Shown one piece after another: positions 47,302-61,670 of a DNA stretch of 64,000 nt. Under the pieces are notes generated by a model. That model saw nothing but the letters and a program-made list of their open reading frames with translations. It was not told the DNA's origin and ran no database searches. The stretch spans positions 434,001-498,000 of the forward strand of contig OW285194.1 in assembly GCA_935421135.1 (NCBI GenBank), read 5' to 3'. A program made the position numbers and the translations under genes. Source of the stretch: Bugulina stolonifera. Taxonomy: Eukaryota > Bryozoa > Gymnolaemata > Cheilostomatida > Bugulidae. How positions within the stretch are numbered: position 1 is the stretch's first letter; each line of letters opens with the position of its first letter.

Positions 47302-49125
47302 TCAATGAAACATGACTTTGCATGCAATATTCAACTTTGCAAACATGAAACATTATGTCAGATTTGTGATTTTTGTCAAATTCACTTCAGTTATTAGTTT
47401 GTAAACTAGTAGAAGATGTTCAATATTGCATAAAAGTAAGTTTTCAGTGTGTTTTGTACCAAATTGCTGTCTGTAACAATGTGTTTCATTCACTTTTGCA
47501 ATGTTCAGAATGCATAATTTGAATGAAAATCAATGAAACATGACTTTGCATGCAATATACAACTTTGCAAACATGTAAGATAATGGCAGATTTGTGATTT
47601 TTGTCAAATTCACTTGAGTTATTAGTTTGTAAACTAGTAGAAGATGTTCAATATTGCATAAAAGTAAGTTTTCAGTGTGTTTTGTACCAAATTGCTGTCT
47701 GTAACAATGTGTTTCATTCACTTTTGCAATGTTCAGAATGCATAATTTGAATGAAAATCAATAAAACATGACTTTGCATGCAATATACAACTTTGCAAAC
47801 ATGTAAGATAATGGCAGATTTGTGATTTTTGTCAAATTCACTTGAGTTATTAGTTTGTAAACTAGTAGAAGATGTTCAATATTGCATAAAAGTAAGTTTT
47901 CAGTGTGGTTTATACCAAATTGCTGTCTGTAACAATGTGTTTCATTCACTTTTGCAATGTTCAGAATGCATAATTTGAATGAAAATCAATAAAACATGAC
48001 TTTGCATGCAATATACAACTTTGCAAACATGTAAGATAATGGCAGATTTGTGATTTTTGTCAAATTCACTTGAGTTATTAGTTTGTAAACTAGTAGAAGA
48101 TGTTCAATATTGCATAAAAGTAAGTTTTCAGTGTGTTTTGTACCAAATTGCTGTCTGTAACAATGTGTTTCATTCACTTTTGCAATGTTCAGAATGCATA
48201 ATTTGAATGAAAATCAATAAAACATGACTTTGCATGCAATATTCAACTTTGCAAACATCAAACATAATGTCTGATTTGCGATTTTTGACAAATTTACTTG
48301 AGGTATTAGTTTGTAAACTAGTAGAAGATGTTCAATATTGCATAAAAGTATGTTTTCAGTGTGATTTGTACCAAATTGCTGTCTGTAACAATGTGTTTCA
48401 TTCACTTTTGCAATGTTCAGAATGCATAATTTGAATGAAAATCAATGAAACATGACTTTGCATGCAATATTCAACTTTGCAAACATGAAACATTATGTCA
48501 GATTTGTGATTTTTGTCAAATTCACTTCAGTTATTAGTTTGTAAACTAGTAGAAGATGTTCAATATTGCATAAAAGTAAGTTTTCAGTGTGTTTTGTACC
48601 AAATTGCTGTCTGTAACAATGTGTTTCATTCACTTTTGCAATGTTCAGAATGCATAATTTGAATGAAAATCAATGAAACATGACTTTGCATGCAATATAC
48701 AACTTTGCAAACATGTAAGATAATGGCAGATTTGTGATTTTTGTCAAATTCACTTGAGTTATTAGTTTGTAAACTAGTAGAAGATGTTCAATATTGCATA
48801 AAAGTAAGTTTTCAGTGTGTTTTGTACCAAATTGCTGTCTGTAACAATGTGTTTCATTCACTTTTGCAATGTTCAGAATGCATAATTTGAATGAAAATCA
48901 ATAAAACATGACTTTGCATGCAATATACAACTTTGCAAACATGTAAGATAATGGCAGATTTGTGATTTTTGTCAAATTCACTTGAGTTATTAGTTTGTAA
49001 ACTAGTAGAAGATGTTCAATATTGCATAAAAGTAAGTTTTCAGTGTGGTTTATACCAAATTGCTGTCTGTAACAATGTGTTTCATTCACTTTTGCAATGT
49101 TCAGAATGCATAATTTGAATGAAAA

Positions 49126-49359
49126 TCAATAAAACATGACTTTGCATGCAATATACAACTTTGCAAACATGTAAGATAATGGCAGATTTGTGATTTTTGT
49201 CAAATTCACTTGAGTTATTATTATTAGTTTGTAAACTAGTAGAAGATGTTCAATATTGCATAAAAGTAAGTTTTCAGTGTGTTTTGTACCAAATTGCTGT
49301 CTGTAACAATGTGTTTCATTCACTTTTGCAATGTTCAGAATGCATAATTTGAATGAAAA
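49126..49359 (+). repeat. 234-bp monomer with a 6-bp insertion
   Basis: GAGTTATTATTATTAG replaces GAGTTATTAG at about 49212, an expansion of ATT trinucleotides that looks like replication slippage. It is the only 234-bp copy I found in the window. Confidence 0.9.
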
Positions 49360-50957
49360 TCAATAAAACATGACTTTGCATGCAATATACAACTTTGCAA
49401 ACATGTAAGATAATGTCAGATTTGTGATTTTTGTCAAATTCACTTCAGTTATTAGATTGTAAACTAGTAGAAGATGTTCAATATTGCATAAAAGTAAGTT
49501 TTCAGTGTGTTTTGTACCAAATTGCTGTCTGTAACAATGTGTTTCATTCACTTTTGCAATAATCAGAGTGCATAATTTGAGTGAAAATCACTAAAACATG
49601 ACTTTGCATGCAATATTCAACTTTGCAAACATCAAACATAATGTCTGATTTGCGATTTTTGACAAATTTACTTGAGGTATTAGTTTGTAAACTAGTAGAA
49701 GATGTTCAATATTGCATAAAAGTATGTTTTCAGTGTGATTTGTACCAAATTGCTGTCTGTAACAATGTGTTTCATTCACTTTTGCAATGTTCAGAATGCA
49801 TAATTTGAATGAAAATCAATGAAACATGACTTTGCATGCAATATTCAACTTTGCAAACATGAAACATTATGTCAGATTTGTGATTTTTGACAAAAATTCA
49901 CTTCAGTTATTAGTTTGTAAACTAGTAGAAGATGTTCAATATTGCATAAAAGTAAGTTTTCAGTGTGTTTTGTACCAAATTGCTGTCTGTAACAATGTGT
50001 TTCATTCACTTTTGCAATGTTCAGAATGCATAATTTGAATGAAAATCAATGAAACATGACTTTGCATGCAATATACAACTTTGCAAACATGTAAGATAAT
50101 GGCAGATTTGTGATTTTTGTCAAATTCACTTGAGTTATTAGTTTGTAAACTAGTAGAAGATGTTCAATATTGCATAAAAGTAAGTTTTCAGTGTGTTTTG
50201 TACCAAATTGCTGTCTGTAACAATGTGTTTCATTCACTTTTGCAATGTTCAGAATGCATAATTTGAATGAAAATCAATAAAACATGACTTTGCATGCAAT
50301 ATACAACTTTGCAAACATGTAAGATAATGGCAGATTTGTGATTTTTGTCAAATTCACTTGAGTTATTAGTTTGTAAACTAGTAGAAGATGTTCAATATTG
50401 CATAAAAGTAAGTTTTCAGTGTGGTTTATACCAAATTGCTGTCTGTAACAATGTGTTTCATTCACTTTTGCAATGTTCAGAATGCATAATTTGAATGAAA
50501 ATAAACAAAACATGACTTTGCATGCAATATTCAACTTTGCAAACGAGTAAGATGATGTCAGATTGGTGATTTTTGTCAAATTCACTTGAGTTATTAGTTT
50601 GTAAACTAGTAGAAGATGTTTAATATTGCATAAAAGTAAGTTTTCATTGTGTTTTGTGCCAAATTGCTGTCTGTAACAATGTGTTTCATTCACTTTTGCA
50701 GTAATCAGAGTGCATAGTTTGAGTGAAAATCAATAAAACATGACTTTGCATGCAATATTCAACTTTGCAAACATCAAACATAATGTCTGATTTGTGATTT
50801 TTGACAAATTCACTTGAGGTATTAGTTTGTAAACTAGTAGAAGATGTTCAATATTGCATAAAAGTATGTTTTCAGTGTGATTTGTACCAAATTGCTGTCT
50901 GTAACAATGTGTTTCATTCACTTTTGCAATGTTCAGAATGCATAATTTGAATGAAAA

Positions 50958-52096
50958 TCAATGAAACATGACTTTGAATGCAATATTCAACTTTGCAAAC
51001 ATGAAACATAATGTCAGATTTGTGATTTTTGTCAAATTCATTTCAGTTATTAGTTTGTAAACTAGTAGAAGATGTTCAATATTGCATAAAAGTAAGTTTT
51101 CAGTGTGTTTTGTACCAAACTGCTGTCTGTAACAATGTGTTTCATTCACTTTTGCAATGTTCAGAGTGCATAATTTGAATGAAAATCAATAAAACATGAC
51201 TTTGCATGCAATATACAACTTTGCAAACATGTAAGATAATGGCAGATTTGTGATTTTTGTCAAATCCACTTGAGTTATTAGTTTGTAAACTAGTAGAAGA
51301 TGTTCAATATTGCATAAAAGTAAGTTTTCAGTGTGTTTTGTACCAAATTGCTGTCTGTAACAATGTGTTTCATTCACTTTTGCAATGTTCAGAATGCATA
51401 ATTTGAATGAAAATCAATAAAACATGACTTTGCATGCAATATACAACTTTGCAAACATGTAAGATAATGTCAGATTTGTGATTTTTGTCAAATTCACTTC
51501 AGTTATTAGATTGCAAACTAGTAGAAGATGTTCAATATTGCATAAAAGTAAGTTTTCAGTGTGTTTTGTACCAAATTGCTGTCTGTAACAATGTGTTTCA
51601 TTCACTTTTGCAATGTTCAGAGGCATAATTTGAATGAAAATAAACAAAACATGACTTTGCATGCAATATTCAACTTTGCAAACGTGTAAGATGATGTCAG
51701 ATTGGTGATTTTTGTCAAATTCACTTGAGTTATTAGTTTGTAAACTAGTAGAAGATGTTTAATATTGCATAAAAGTAAGTTTTCATTGTGTTTTGTGCCA
51801 AATTGCTGTCTGTAACAATGTGTTTCATTCACTTTTGCAGTAATCAGAGTGCATAGTTTGAGTGAAAATCAATAAAACATGACTTTGCATGCAATATTCA
51901 ACTTTGCAAACATCAAACATAATGTCTGATTTGTGATTTTTGACAAATTCACTTGAGGTATTAGTTTGTAAACTAGTAGAAGATGTTCAATATTGCATAA
52001 AAGTATGTTTTCAGTGTGATTTGTACCAAATTGCTGTCTGTAACAATGTGTTTCATTCACTTTTGCAATGTTCAGAATGCATAATTTGAATGAAAA
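50958..52096. repeat. 5-monomer tandem unit, copy 1 (1,139 bp)
   Basis: M (GAATGC form), P (CAAATCCAC form), N (GATTGCAAAC), SST, S, repeated at once from 52097. Confidence 0.88.
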
Positions 52097-53235
52097 TCAA
52101 TGAAACATGACTTTGAATGCAATATTCAACTTTGCAAACATGAAACATAATGTCAGATTTGTGATTTTTGTCAAATTCATTTCAGTTATTAGTTTGTAAA
52201 CTAGTAGAAGATGTTCAATATTGCATAAAAGTAAGTTTTCAGTGTGTTTTGTACCAAACTGCTGTCTGTAACAATGTGTTTCATTCACTTTTGCAATGTT
52301 CAGAGTGCATAATTTGAATGAAAATCAATAAAACATGACTTTGCATGCAATATACAACTTTGCAAACATGTAAGATAATGGCAGATTTGTGATTTTTGTC
52401 AAATCCACTTGAGTTATTAGTTTGTAAACTAGTAGAAGATGTTCAATATTGCATAAAAGTAAGTTTTCAGTGTGTTTTGTACCAAATTGCTGTCTGTAAC
52501 AATGTGTTTCATTCACTTTTGCAATGTTCAGAATGCATAATTTGAATGAAAATCAATAAAACATGACTTTGCATGCAATATACAACTTTGCAAACATGTA
52601 AGATAATGTCAGATTTGTGATTTTTGTCAAATTCACTTCAGTTATTAGATTGCAAACTAGTAGAAGATGTTCAATATTGCATAAAAGTAAGTTTTCAGTG
52701 TGTTTTGTACCAAATTGCTGTCTGTAACAATGTGTTTCATTCACTTTTGCAATGTTCAGAGGCATAATTTGAATGAAAATAAACAAAACATGACTTTGCA
52801 TGCAATATTCAACTTTGCAAACGTGTAAGATGATGTCAGATTGGTGATTTTTGTCAAATTCACTTGAGTTATTAGTTTGTAAACTAGTAGAAGATGTTTA
52901 ATATTGCATAAAAGTAAGTTTTCATTGTGTTTTGTGCCAAATTGCTGTCTGTAACAATGTGTTTCATTCACTTTTGCAGTAATCAGAGTGCATAATTTGA
53001 GTGAAAATCACTAAAACATGACTTTGCATGCAATATTCAACTTTGCAAACATCAAACATAATGTCTGATTTGCGATTTTTGACAAATTTACTTGAGGTAT
53101 TAGTTTGTAAACTAGTAGAAGATGTTCAATATTGCATAAAAGTATGTTTTCAGTGTGATTTGTACCAAATTGCTGTCTGTAACAATGTGTTTCATTCACT
53201 TTTGCAATGTTCAGAATGCATAATTTGAATGAAAA
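52097..53235. repeat. 5-monomer tandem unit, copy 2 (1,139 bp)
   Basis: Same order as 50958-52096. Its last S copy has TTTGCG and AAATTTAC instead of the TTTGTG S of copy 1, marking a junction into the next block. Confidence 0.85.
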
Positions 53236-53463
53236 TCAATGAAACATGACTTTGCATGCAATATTCAACTTTGCAAACATGAAACATTATGTCAGATTTG
53301 TGATTTTTGTCAAATTCACTTCAGTTATTAGTTTGTAAACTAGTAGAAGATGTTCAATATTGCATAAAAGTAAGTTTTCAGTGTGTTTTGTACCAAATTG
53401 CTGTCTGTAACAATGTGTTTCATTCACTTTTGCAATGTTCAGAATGCATAATTTGAATGAAAA

Positions 53464-55058
53464 TCAATGAAACATGACTTTGCATGCAATATACAACTTT
53501 GCAAACATGTAAGATAATGGCAGATTTGTGATTTTTGTCAAATTCACTTGAGTTATTAGTTTGTAAACTAGTAGAAGATGTTCAATATTGCATAAAAGTA
53601 AGTTTTCAGTGTGTTTTGTACCAAATTGCTGTCTGTAACAATGTGTTTCATTCACTTTTGCAATGTTCAGAATGCATAATTTGAATGAAAATCAATAAAA
53701 CATGACTTTGCATGCAATATACAACTTTGCAAACATGTAAGATAATGGCAGATTTGTGATTTTTGTCAAATTCACTTGAGTTATTAGTTTGTAAACTAGT
53801 AGAAGATGTTCAATATTGCATAAAAGTAAGTTTTCAGTGTGGTTTATACCAAATTGCTGTCTGTAACAATGTGTTTCATTCACTTTTGCAATGTTCAGAA
53901 TGCATAATTTGAATGAAAATCAATAAAACATGACTTTGCATGCAATATACAACTTTGCAAACATGTAAGATAATGGCAGATTTGTGATTTTTGTCAAATC
54001 CACTTGAGTTATTAGTTTGTAAACTAGTAGAAGATGTTCAATATTGCATAAAAGTAAGTTTTCAGTGTGTTTTGTACCAAATTGCTGTCTGTAACAATGT
54101 GTTTCATTCACTTTTGCAATGTTCAGAATGCATAATTTGAATGAAAATCAATAAAACATGACTTTGCATGCAATATACAACTTTGCAAACATGTAAGATA
54201 ATGTCAGATTTGTGATTTTTGTCAAATTCACTTCAGTTATTAGATTGCAAACTAGTAGAAGATGTTCAATATTGCATAAAAGTAAGTTTTCAGTGTGTTT
54301 TGTACCAAATTGCTGTCTGTAACAATGTGTTTCATTCACTTTTGCAATGTTCAGAGGCATAATTTGAATGAAAATAAACAAAACATGACTTTGCATGCAA
54401 TATTCAACTTTGCAAACGTGTAAGATGATGTCAGATTGGTGATTTTTGTCAAATTCACTTGAGTTATTAGTTTGTAAACTAGTAGAAGATGTTTAATATT
54501 GCATAAAAGTAAGTTTTCATTGTGTTTTGTGCCAAATTGCTGTCTGTAACAATGTGTTTCATTCACTTTTGCAGTAATCAGAGTGCATAATTTGAGTGAA
54601 AATCACTAAAACATGACTTTGCATGCAATATTCAACTTTGCAAACATCAAACATAATGTCTGATTTGCGATTTTTGACAAATTTACTTGAGGTATTAGTT
54701 TGTAAACTAGTAGAAGATGTTCAATATTGCATAAAAGTATGTTTTCAGTGTGATTTGTACCAAATTGCTGTCTGTAACAATGTGTTTCATTCACTTTTGC
54801 AATGTTCAGAATGCATAATTTGAATGAAAATCAATGAAACATGACTTTGCATGCAATATTCAACTTTGCAAACATGAAACATTATGTCAGATTTGTGATT
54901 TTTGTCAAATTCACTTCAGTTATTAGTTTGTAAACTAGTAGAAGATGTTCAATATTGCATAAAAGTAAGTTTTCAGTGTGTTTTGTACCAAATTGCTGTC
55001 TGTAACAATGTGTTTCATTCACTTTTGCAATGTTCAGAATGCATAATTTGAATGAAAA
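53464..55058. repeat. 7-monomer unit, copy A (1,595 bp)
   Basis: P (TCAATGAAAC start), I, P (CAAATCCAC), N, SST, S, M. The same seven in the same order occur at 57794-59388, 4,330 bp further on. Confidence 0.85.
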
Positions 55059-56426
55059 TCAATGAAACATGACTTTGCATGCAATATACAACTTTGCAAA
55101 CATGTAAGATAATGGCAGATTTGTGATTTTTGTCAAATTCACTTGAGTTATTAGTTTGTAAACTAGTAGAAGATGTTCAATATTGCATAAAAGTAAGTTT
55201 TCAGTGTGTTTTGTACCAAATTGCTGTCTGTAACAATGTGTTTCATTCACTTTTGCAATGTTCAGAATGCATAATTTGAATGAAAATCAATAAAACATGA
55301 CTTTGCATGCAATATACAACTTTGCAAACATGTAAGATAATGGCAGATTTGTGATTTTTGTCAAATTCACTTGAGTTATTAGTTTGTAAACTAGTAGAAG
55401 ATGTTCAATATTGCATAAAAGTAAGTTTTCAGTGTGGTTTATACCAAATTGCTGTCTGTAACAATGTGTTTCATTCACTTTTGCAATGTTCAGAATGCAT
55501 AATTTGAATGAAAATCAATAAAACATGACTTTGCATGCAATATACAACTTTGCAAACATGTAAGATAATGGCAGATTTGTGATTTTTGTCAAATTCACTT
55601 GAGTTATTAGTTTGTAAACTAGTAGAAGATGTTCAATATTGCATAAAAGTAAGTTTTCAGTGTGGTTTATACCAAATTGCTGTCTGTAACAATGTGTTTC
55701 ATTCACTTTTGCAATGTTCAGAATGCATAATTTGAATGAAAATCAATAAAACATGACTTTGCATGCAATATACAACTTTGCAAACATGTAAGATAATGGC
55801 AGATTTGTGATTTTTGTCAAATTCACTTGAGTTATTAGTTTGTAAACTAGTAGAAGATGTTCAATATTGCATAAAAGTAAGTTTTCAGTGTGTTTTGTAC
55901 CAAATTGCTGTCTGTAACAATGTGTTTCATTCACTTTTGCAATGTTCAGAATGCATAATTTGAATGAAAATCAATAAAACATGACTTTGCATGCAATATA
56001 CAACTTTGCAAACATGTAAGATAATGTCAGATTTGTGATTTTTGTCAAATTCACTTCAGTTATTAGATTGTAAACTAGTAGAAGATGTTCAATATTGCAT
56101 AAAAGTAAGTTTTCAGTGTGTTTTGTACCAAATTGCTGTCTGTAACAATGTGTTTCATTCACTTTTGCAATAATCAGAGTGCATAATTTGAGTGAAAATC
56201 ACTAAAACATGACTTTGCATGCAATATTCAACTTTGCAAACATCAAACATAATGTCTGATTTGCGATTTTTGACAAATTTACTTGAGGTATTAGTTTGTA
56301 AACTAGTAGAAGATGTTCAATATTGCATAAAAGTATGTTTTCAGTGTGATTTGTACCAAATTGCTGTCTGTAACAATGTGTTTCATTCACTTTTGCAATG
56401 TTCAGAATGCATAATTTGAATGAAAA
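55059..56426. repeat. 6-monomer series with a doubled I copy, copy A
   Basis: P, I, I, P, N, S. The two adjacent GGTTTATACC copies (55287 and 55515) are a single-monomer duplication. The whole series recurs at 60073-61440. Confidence 0.82.
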
Positions 56427-57793
56427 TCAATGAAACATGACTTTGAATGCAATATTCAACTTTGCAAACATGAAACATAATGTCAGATTTGTGATTTTTG
56501 TCAAATTCATTTCAGTTATTAGTTTGTAAACTAGTAGAAGATGTTCAATATTGCATAAAAGTAAGTTTTCAGTGTGTTTTGTACCAAACTGCTGTCTGTA
56601 ACAATGTGTTTCATTCACTTTTGCAATGTTCAGAGTGCATAATTTGAATGAAAATCAATAAAACATGACTTTGCATGCAATATACAACTTTGCAAACATG
56701 TAAGATAATGGCAGATTTGTGATTTTTGTCAAATCCACTTGAGTTATTAGTTTGTAAACTAGTAGAAGATGTTCAATATTGCATAAAAGTAAGTTTTCAG
56801 TGTGTTTTGTACCAAATTGCTGTCTGTAACAATGTGTTTCATTCACTTTTGCAATGTTCAGAATGCATAATTTGAATGAAAATCAATAAAACATGACTTT
56901 GCATGCAATATACAACTTTGCAAACATGTAAGATAATGTCAGATTTGTGATTTTTGTCAAATTCACTTCAGTTATTAGATTGCAAACTAGTAGAAGATGT
57001 TCAATATTGCATAAAAGTAAGTTTTCAGTGTGTTTTGTACCAAATTGCTGTCTGTAACAATGTGTTTCATTCACTTTTGCAATGTTCAGAGGCATAATTT
57101 GAATGAAAATAAACAAAACATGACTTTGCATGCAATATTCAACTTTGCAAACGTGTAAGATGATGTCAGATTGGTGATTTTTGTCAAATTCACTTGAGTT
57201 ATTAGTTTGTAAACTAGTAGAAGATGTTTAATATTGCATAAAAGTAAGTTTTCATTGTGTTTTGTGCCAAATTGCTGTCTGTAACAATGTGTTTCATTCA
57301 CTTTTGCAGTAATCAGAGTGCATAATTTGAGTGAAAATCACTAAAACATGACTTTGCATGCAATATTCAACTTTGCAAACATCAAACATAATGTCTGATT
57401 TGCGATTTTTGACAAATTTACTTGAGGTATTAGTTTGTAAACTAGTAGAAGATGTTCAATATTGCATAAAAGTATGTTTTCAGTGTGATTTGTACCAAAT
57501 TGCTGTCTGTAACAATGTGTTTCATTCACTTTTGCAATGTTCAGAATGCATAATTTGAATGAAAATCAATGAAACATGACTTTGCATGCAATATTCAACT
57601 TTGCAAACATGAAACATTATGTCAGATTTGTGATTTTTGTCAAATTCACTTCAGTTATTAGTTTGTAAACTAGTAGAAGATGTTCAATATTGCATAAAAG
57701 TAAGTTTTCAGTGTGTTTTGTACCAAATTGCTGTCTGTAACAATGTGTTTCATTCACTTTTGCAATGTTCAGAATGCATAATTTGAATGAAAA

Positions 57794-59388
57794 TCAATGA
57801 AACATGACTTTGCATGCAATATACAACTTTGCAAACATGTAAGATAATGGCAGATTTGTGATTTTTGTCAAATTCACTTGAGTTATTAGTTTGTAAACTA
57901 GTAGAAGATGTTCAATATTGCATAAAAGTAAGTTTTCAGTGTGTTTTGTACCAAATTGCTGTCTGTAACAATGTGTTTCATTCACTTTTGCAATGTTCAG
58001 AATGCATAATTTGAATGAAAATCAATAAAACATGACTTTGCATGCAATATACAACTTTGCAAACATGTAAGATAATGGCAGATTTGTGATTTTTGTCAAA
58101 TTCACTTGAGTTATTAGTTTGTAAACTAGTAGAAGATGTTCAATATTGCATAAAAGTAAGTTTTCAGTGTGGTTTATACCAAATTGCTGTCTGTAACAAT
58201 GTGTTTCATTCACTTTTGCAATGTTCAGAATGCATAATTTGAATGAAAATCAATAAAACATGACTTTGCATGCAATATACAACTTTGCAAACATGTAAGA
58301 TAATGGCAGATTTGTGATTTTTGTCAAATCCACTTGAGTTATTAGTTTGTAAACTAGTAGAAGATGTTCAATATTGCATAAAAGTAAGTTTTCAGTGTGT
58401 TTTGTACCAAATTGCTGTCTGTAACAATGTGTTTCATTCACTTTTGCAATGTTCAGAATGCATAATTTGAATGAAAATCAATAAAACATGACTTTGCATG
58501 CAATATACAACTTTGCAAACATGTAAGATAATGTCAGATTTGTGATTTTTGTCAAATTCACTTCAGTTATTAGATTGCAAACTAGTAGAAGATGTTCAAT
58601 ATTGCATAAAAGTAAGTTTTCAGTGTGTTTTGTACCAAATTGCTGTCTGTAACAATGTGTTTCATTCACTTTTGCAATGTTCAGAGGCATAATTTGAATG
58701 AAAATAAACAAAACATGACTTTGCATGCAATATTCAACTTTGCAAACGTGTAAGATGATGTCAGATTGGTGATTTTTGTCAAATTCACTTGAGTTATTAG
58801 TTTGTAAACTAGTAGAAGATGTTTAATATTGCATAAAAGTAAGTTTTCATTGTGTTTTGTGCCAAATTGCTGTCTGTAACAATGTGTTTCATTCACTTTT
58901 GCAGTAATCAGAGTGCATAATTTGAGTGAAAATCACTAAAACATGACTTTGCATGCAATATTCAACTTTGCAAACATCAAACATAATGTCTGATTTGCGA
59001 TTTTTGACAAATTTACTTGAGGTATTAGTTTGTAAACTAGTAGAAGATGTTCAATATTGCATAAAAGTATGTTTTCAGTGTGATTTGTACCAAATTGCTG
59101 TCTGTAACAATGTGTTTCATTCACTTTTGCAATGTTCAGAATGCATAATTTGAATGAAAATCAATGAAACATGACTTTGCATGCAATATTCAACTTTGCA
59201 AACATGAAACATTATGTCAGATTTGTGATTTTTGTCAAATTCACTTCAGTTATTAGTTTGTAAACTAGTAGAAGATGTTCAATATTGCATAAAAGTAAGT
59301 TTTCAGTGTGTTTTGTACCAAATTGCTGTCTGTAACAATGTGTTTCATTCACTTTTGCAATGTTCAGAATGCATAATTTGAATGAAAA
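57794..59388. repeat. 7-monomer unit, copy B (1,595 bp)
   Basis: Same order as 53464-55058 and the same 227-bp member (CAGAGGCATAA) before SST. Confidence 0.85.
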
Positions 59389-59616
59389 TCAATGAAACAT
59401 GACTTTGCATGCAATATACAACTTTGCAAACATGTAAGATAATGGCAGATTTGTGATTTTTGTCAAATTCACTTGAGTTATTAGTTTGTAAACTAGTAGA
59501 AGATGTTCAATATTGCATAAAAGTAAGTTTTCAGTGTGTTTTGTACCAAATTGCTGTCTGTAACAATGTGTTTCATTCACTTTTGCAATGTTCAGAATGC
59601 ATAATTTGAATGAAAA

Positions 59617-59844
59617 TCAATAAAACATGACTTTGCATGCAATATACAACTTTGCAAACATCAAACATAATGGCAGATTTGTGATTTTTGTCAAATTCAC
59701 TTGAGTTATTAGTTTGTAAACTAGTAGAAGATGTTCAATATTGCATAAAAGTATGTTTTCAGTGTGATTTGTACCAAATTGCTGTCTGTAACAATGTGTT
59801 TCATTCACTTTTGCAATGTTCAGAATGCATAATTTGAATGAAAA
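59617..59844 (+). repeat. Mosaic monomer alternating P and S diagnostics
   Basis: Diagnostic bases run P (AATATACAAC), S (CAAACATCAAACATAATG), P (GCAGATTTGTG, CTTGAGTTATTAG), S (GTATGTTTTCAGTGTGAT). That is three switches in 228 bp, more than a single crossover gives. Confidence 0.8.
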
Positions 59845-60072
59845 TCAATGAAACATGACTTTGCATGCAATATTCAACTTTGCAAACATGAAACATTATG
59901 TCAGATTTGTGATTTTTGTCAAATTCACTTCAGTTATTAGTTTGTAAACTAGTAGAAGATGTTCAATATTGCATAAAAGTAAGTTTTCAGTGTGTTTTGT
60001 ACCAAATTGCTGTCTGTAACAATGTGTTTCATTCACTTTTGCAATGTTCAGAATGCATAATTTGAATGAAAA

Positions 60073-61440
60073 TCAATGAAACATGACTTTGCATGCAATA
60101 TACAACTTTGCAAACATGTAAGATAATGGCAGATTTGTGATTTTTGTCAAATTCACTTGAGTTATTAGTTTGTAAACTAGTAGAAGATGTTCAATATTGC
60201 ATAAAAGTAAGTTTTCAGTGTGTTTTGTACCAAATTGCTGTCTGTAACAATGTGTTTCATTCACTTTTGCAATGTTCAGAATGCATAATTTGAATGAAAA
60301 TCAATAAAACATGACTTTGCATGCAATATACAACTTTGCAAACATGTAAGATAATGGCAGATTTGTGATTTTTGTCAAATTCACTTGAGTTATTAGTTTG
60401 TAAACTAGTAGAAGATGTTCAATATTGCATAAAAGTAAGTTTTCAGTGTGGTTTATACCAAATTGCTGTCTGTAACAATGTGTTTCATTCACTTTTGCAA
60501 TGTTCAGAATGCATAATTTGAATGAAAATCAATAAAACATGACTTTGCATGCAATATACAACTTTGCAAACATGTAAGATAATGGCAGATTTGTGATTTT
60601 TGTCAAATTCACTTGAGTTATTAGTTTGTAAACTAGTAGAAGATGTTCAATATTGCATAAAAGTAAGTTTTCAGTGTGGTTTATACCAAATTGCTGTCTG
60701 TAACAATGTGTTTCATTCACTTTTGCAATGTTCAGAATGCATAATTTGAATGAAAATCAATAAAACATGACTTTGCATGCAATATACAACTTTGCAAACA
60801 TGTAAGATAATGGCAGATTTGTGATTTTTGTCAAATTCACTTGAGTTATTAGTTTGTAAACTAGTAGAAGATGTTCAATATTGCATAAAAGTAAGTTTTC
60901 AGTGTGTTTTGTACCAAATTGCTGTCTGTAACAATGTGTTTCATTCACTTTTGCAATGTTCAGAATGCATAATTTGAATGAAAATCAATAAAACATGACT
61001 TTGCATGCAATATACAACTTTGCAAACATGTAAGATAATGTCAGATTTGTGATTTTTGTCAAATTCACTTCAGTTATTAGATTGTAAACTAGTAGAAGAT
61101 GTTCAATATTGCATAAAAGTAAGTTTTCAGTGTGTTTTGTACCAAATTGCTGTCTGTAACAATGTGTTTCATTCACTTTTGCAATAATCAGAGTGCATAA
61201 TTTGAGTGAAAATCACTAAAACATGACTTTGCATGCAATATTCAACTTTGCAAACATCAAACATAATGTCTGATTTGCGATTTTTGACAAATTTACTTGA
61301 GGTATTAGTTTGTAAACTAGTAGAAGATGTTCAATATTGCATAAAAGTATGTTTTCAGTGTGATTTGTACCAAATTGCTGTCTGTAACAATGTGTTTCAT
61401 TCACTTTTGCAATGTTCAGAATGCATAATTTGAATGAAAA
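60073..61440. repeat. 6-monomer series with a doubled I copy, copy B
   Basis: Counterpart of 55059-56426 at an offset of 5,014 bp, including the adjacent doubled I copies at 60301 and 60529. Confidence 0.82.
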
Positions 61441-61670
61441 TCAATGAAACATGACTTTGCATGCAATATTCAACTTTGCAAACATGAAACATTATGTCAG
61501 ATTTGTGATTTTTGACAAAAATTCACTTCAGTTATTAGTTTGTAAACTAGTAGAAGATGTTCAATATTGCATAAAAGTAAGTTTTCAGTGTGTTTTGTAC
61601 CAAATTGCTGTCTGTAACAATGTGTTTCATTCACTTTTGCAATGTTCAGAATGCATAATTTGAATGAAAA
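61441..61670 (+). repeat. 230-bp M monomer with a 2-bp insertion
   Basis: GACAAAAATTCAC replaces GTCAAATTCAC. The same form occurs at 46160-46389 and 49816-50045, each time just before a P then GGTTTATACC monomer, so it marks the start of the same higher-order series three times. Confidence 0.88.

Larger units (their letters stand above)
46390..50045. repeat. 16-monomer unit with internal 5-monomer repeat (3,656 bp)
   Basis: Opens like the 16-monomer units (P, I, SST) but switches at 47074 to an S/P chimera. It then contains the 5-monomer series P, I, P, S, M (47530-48669, 1,140 bp), followed by P, I, P with a 6-bp insertion (49126-49359), N, S and M with the 2-bp insertion. Confidence 0.8.
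50046..61670. repeat. 51-monomer higher-order unit (11,625 bp)
   Basis: The series beginning at 50046 (P, I with GGTTTATACC, SST with AACGAGTAAG, S, M with GAATGC, P with CAAATCCAC, N, SST, S) begins again at 61671 at a constant offset of 11,625 bp. Inside it are a 1,139-bp tandem pair, 7-monomer blocks at 53464 and 57794, and a 6-monomer series at 55059 that recurs at 60073. Confidence 0.82.
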
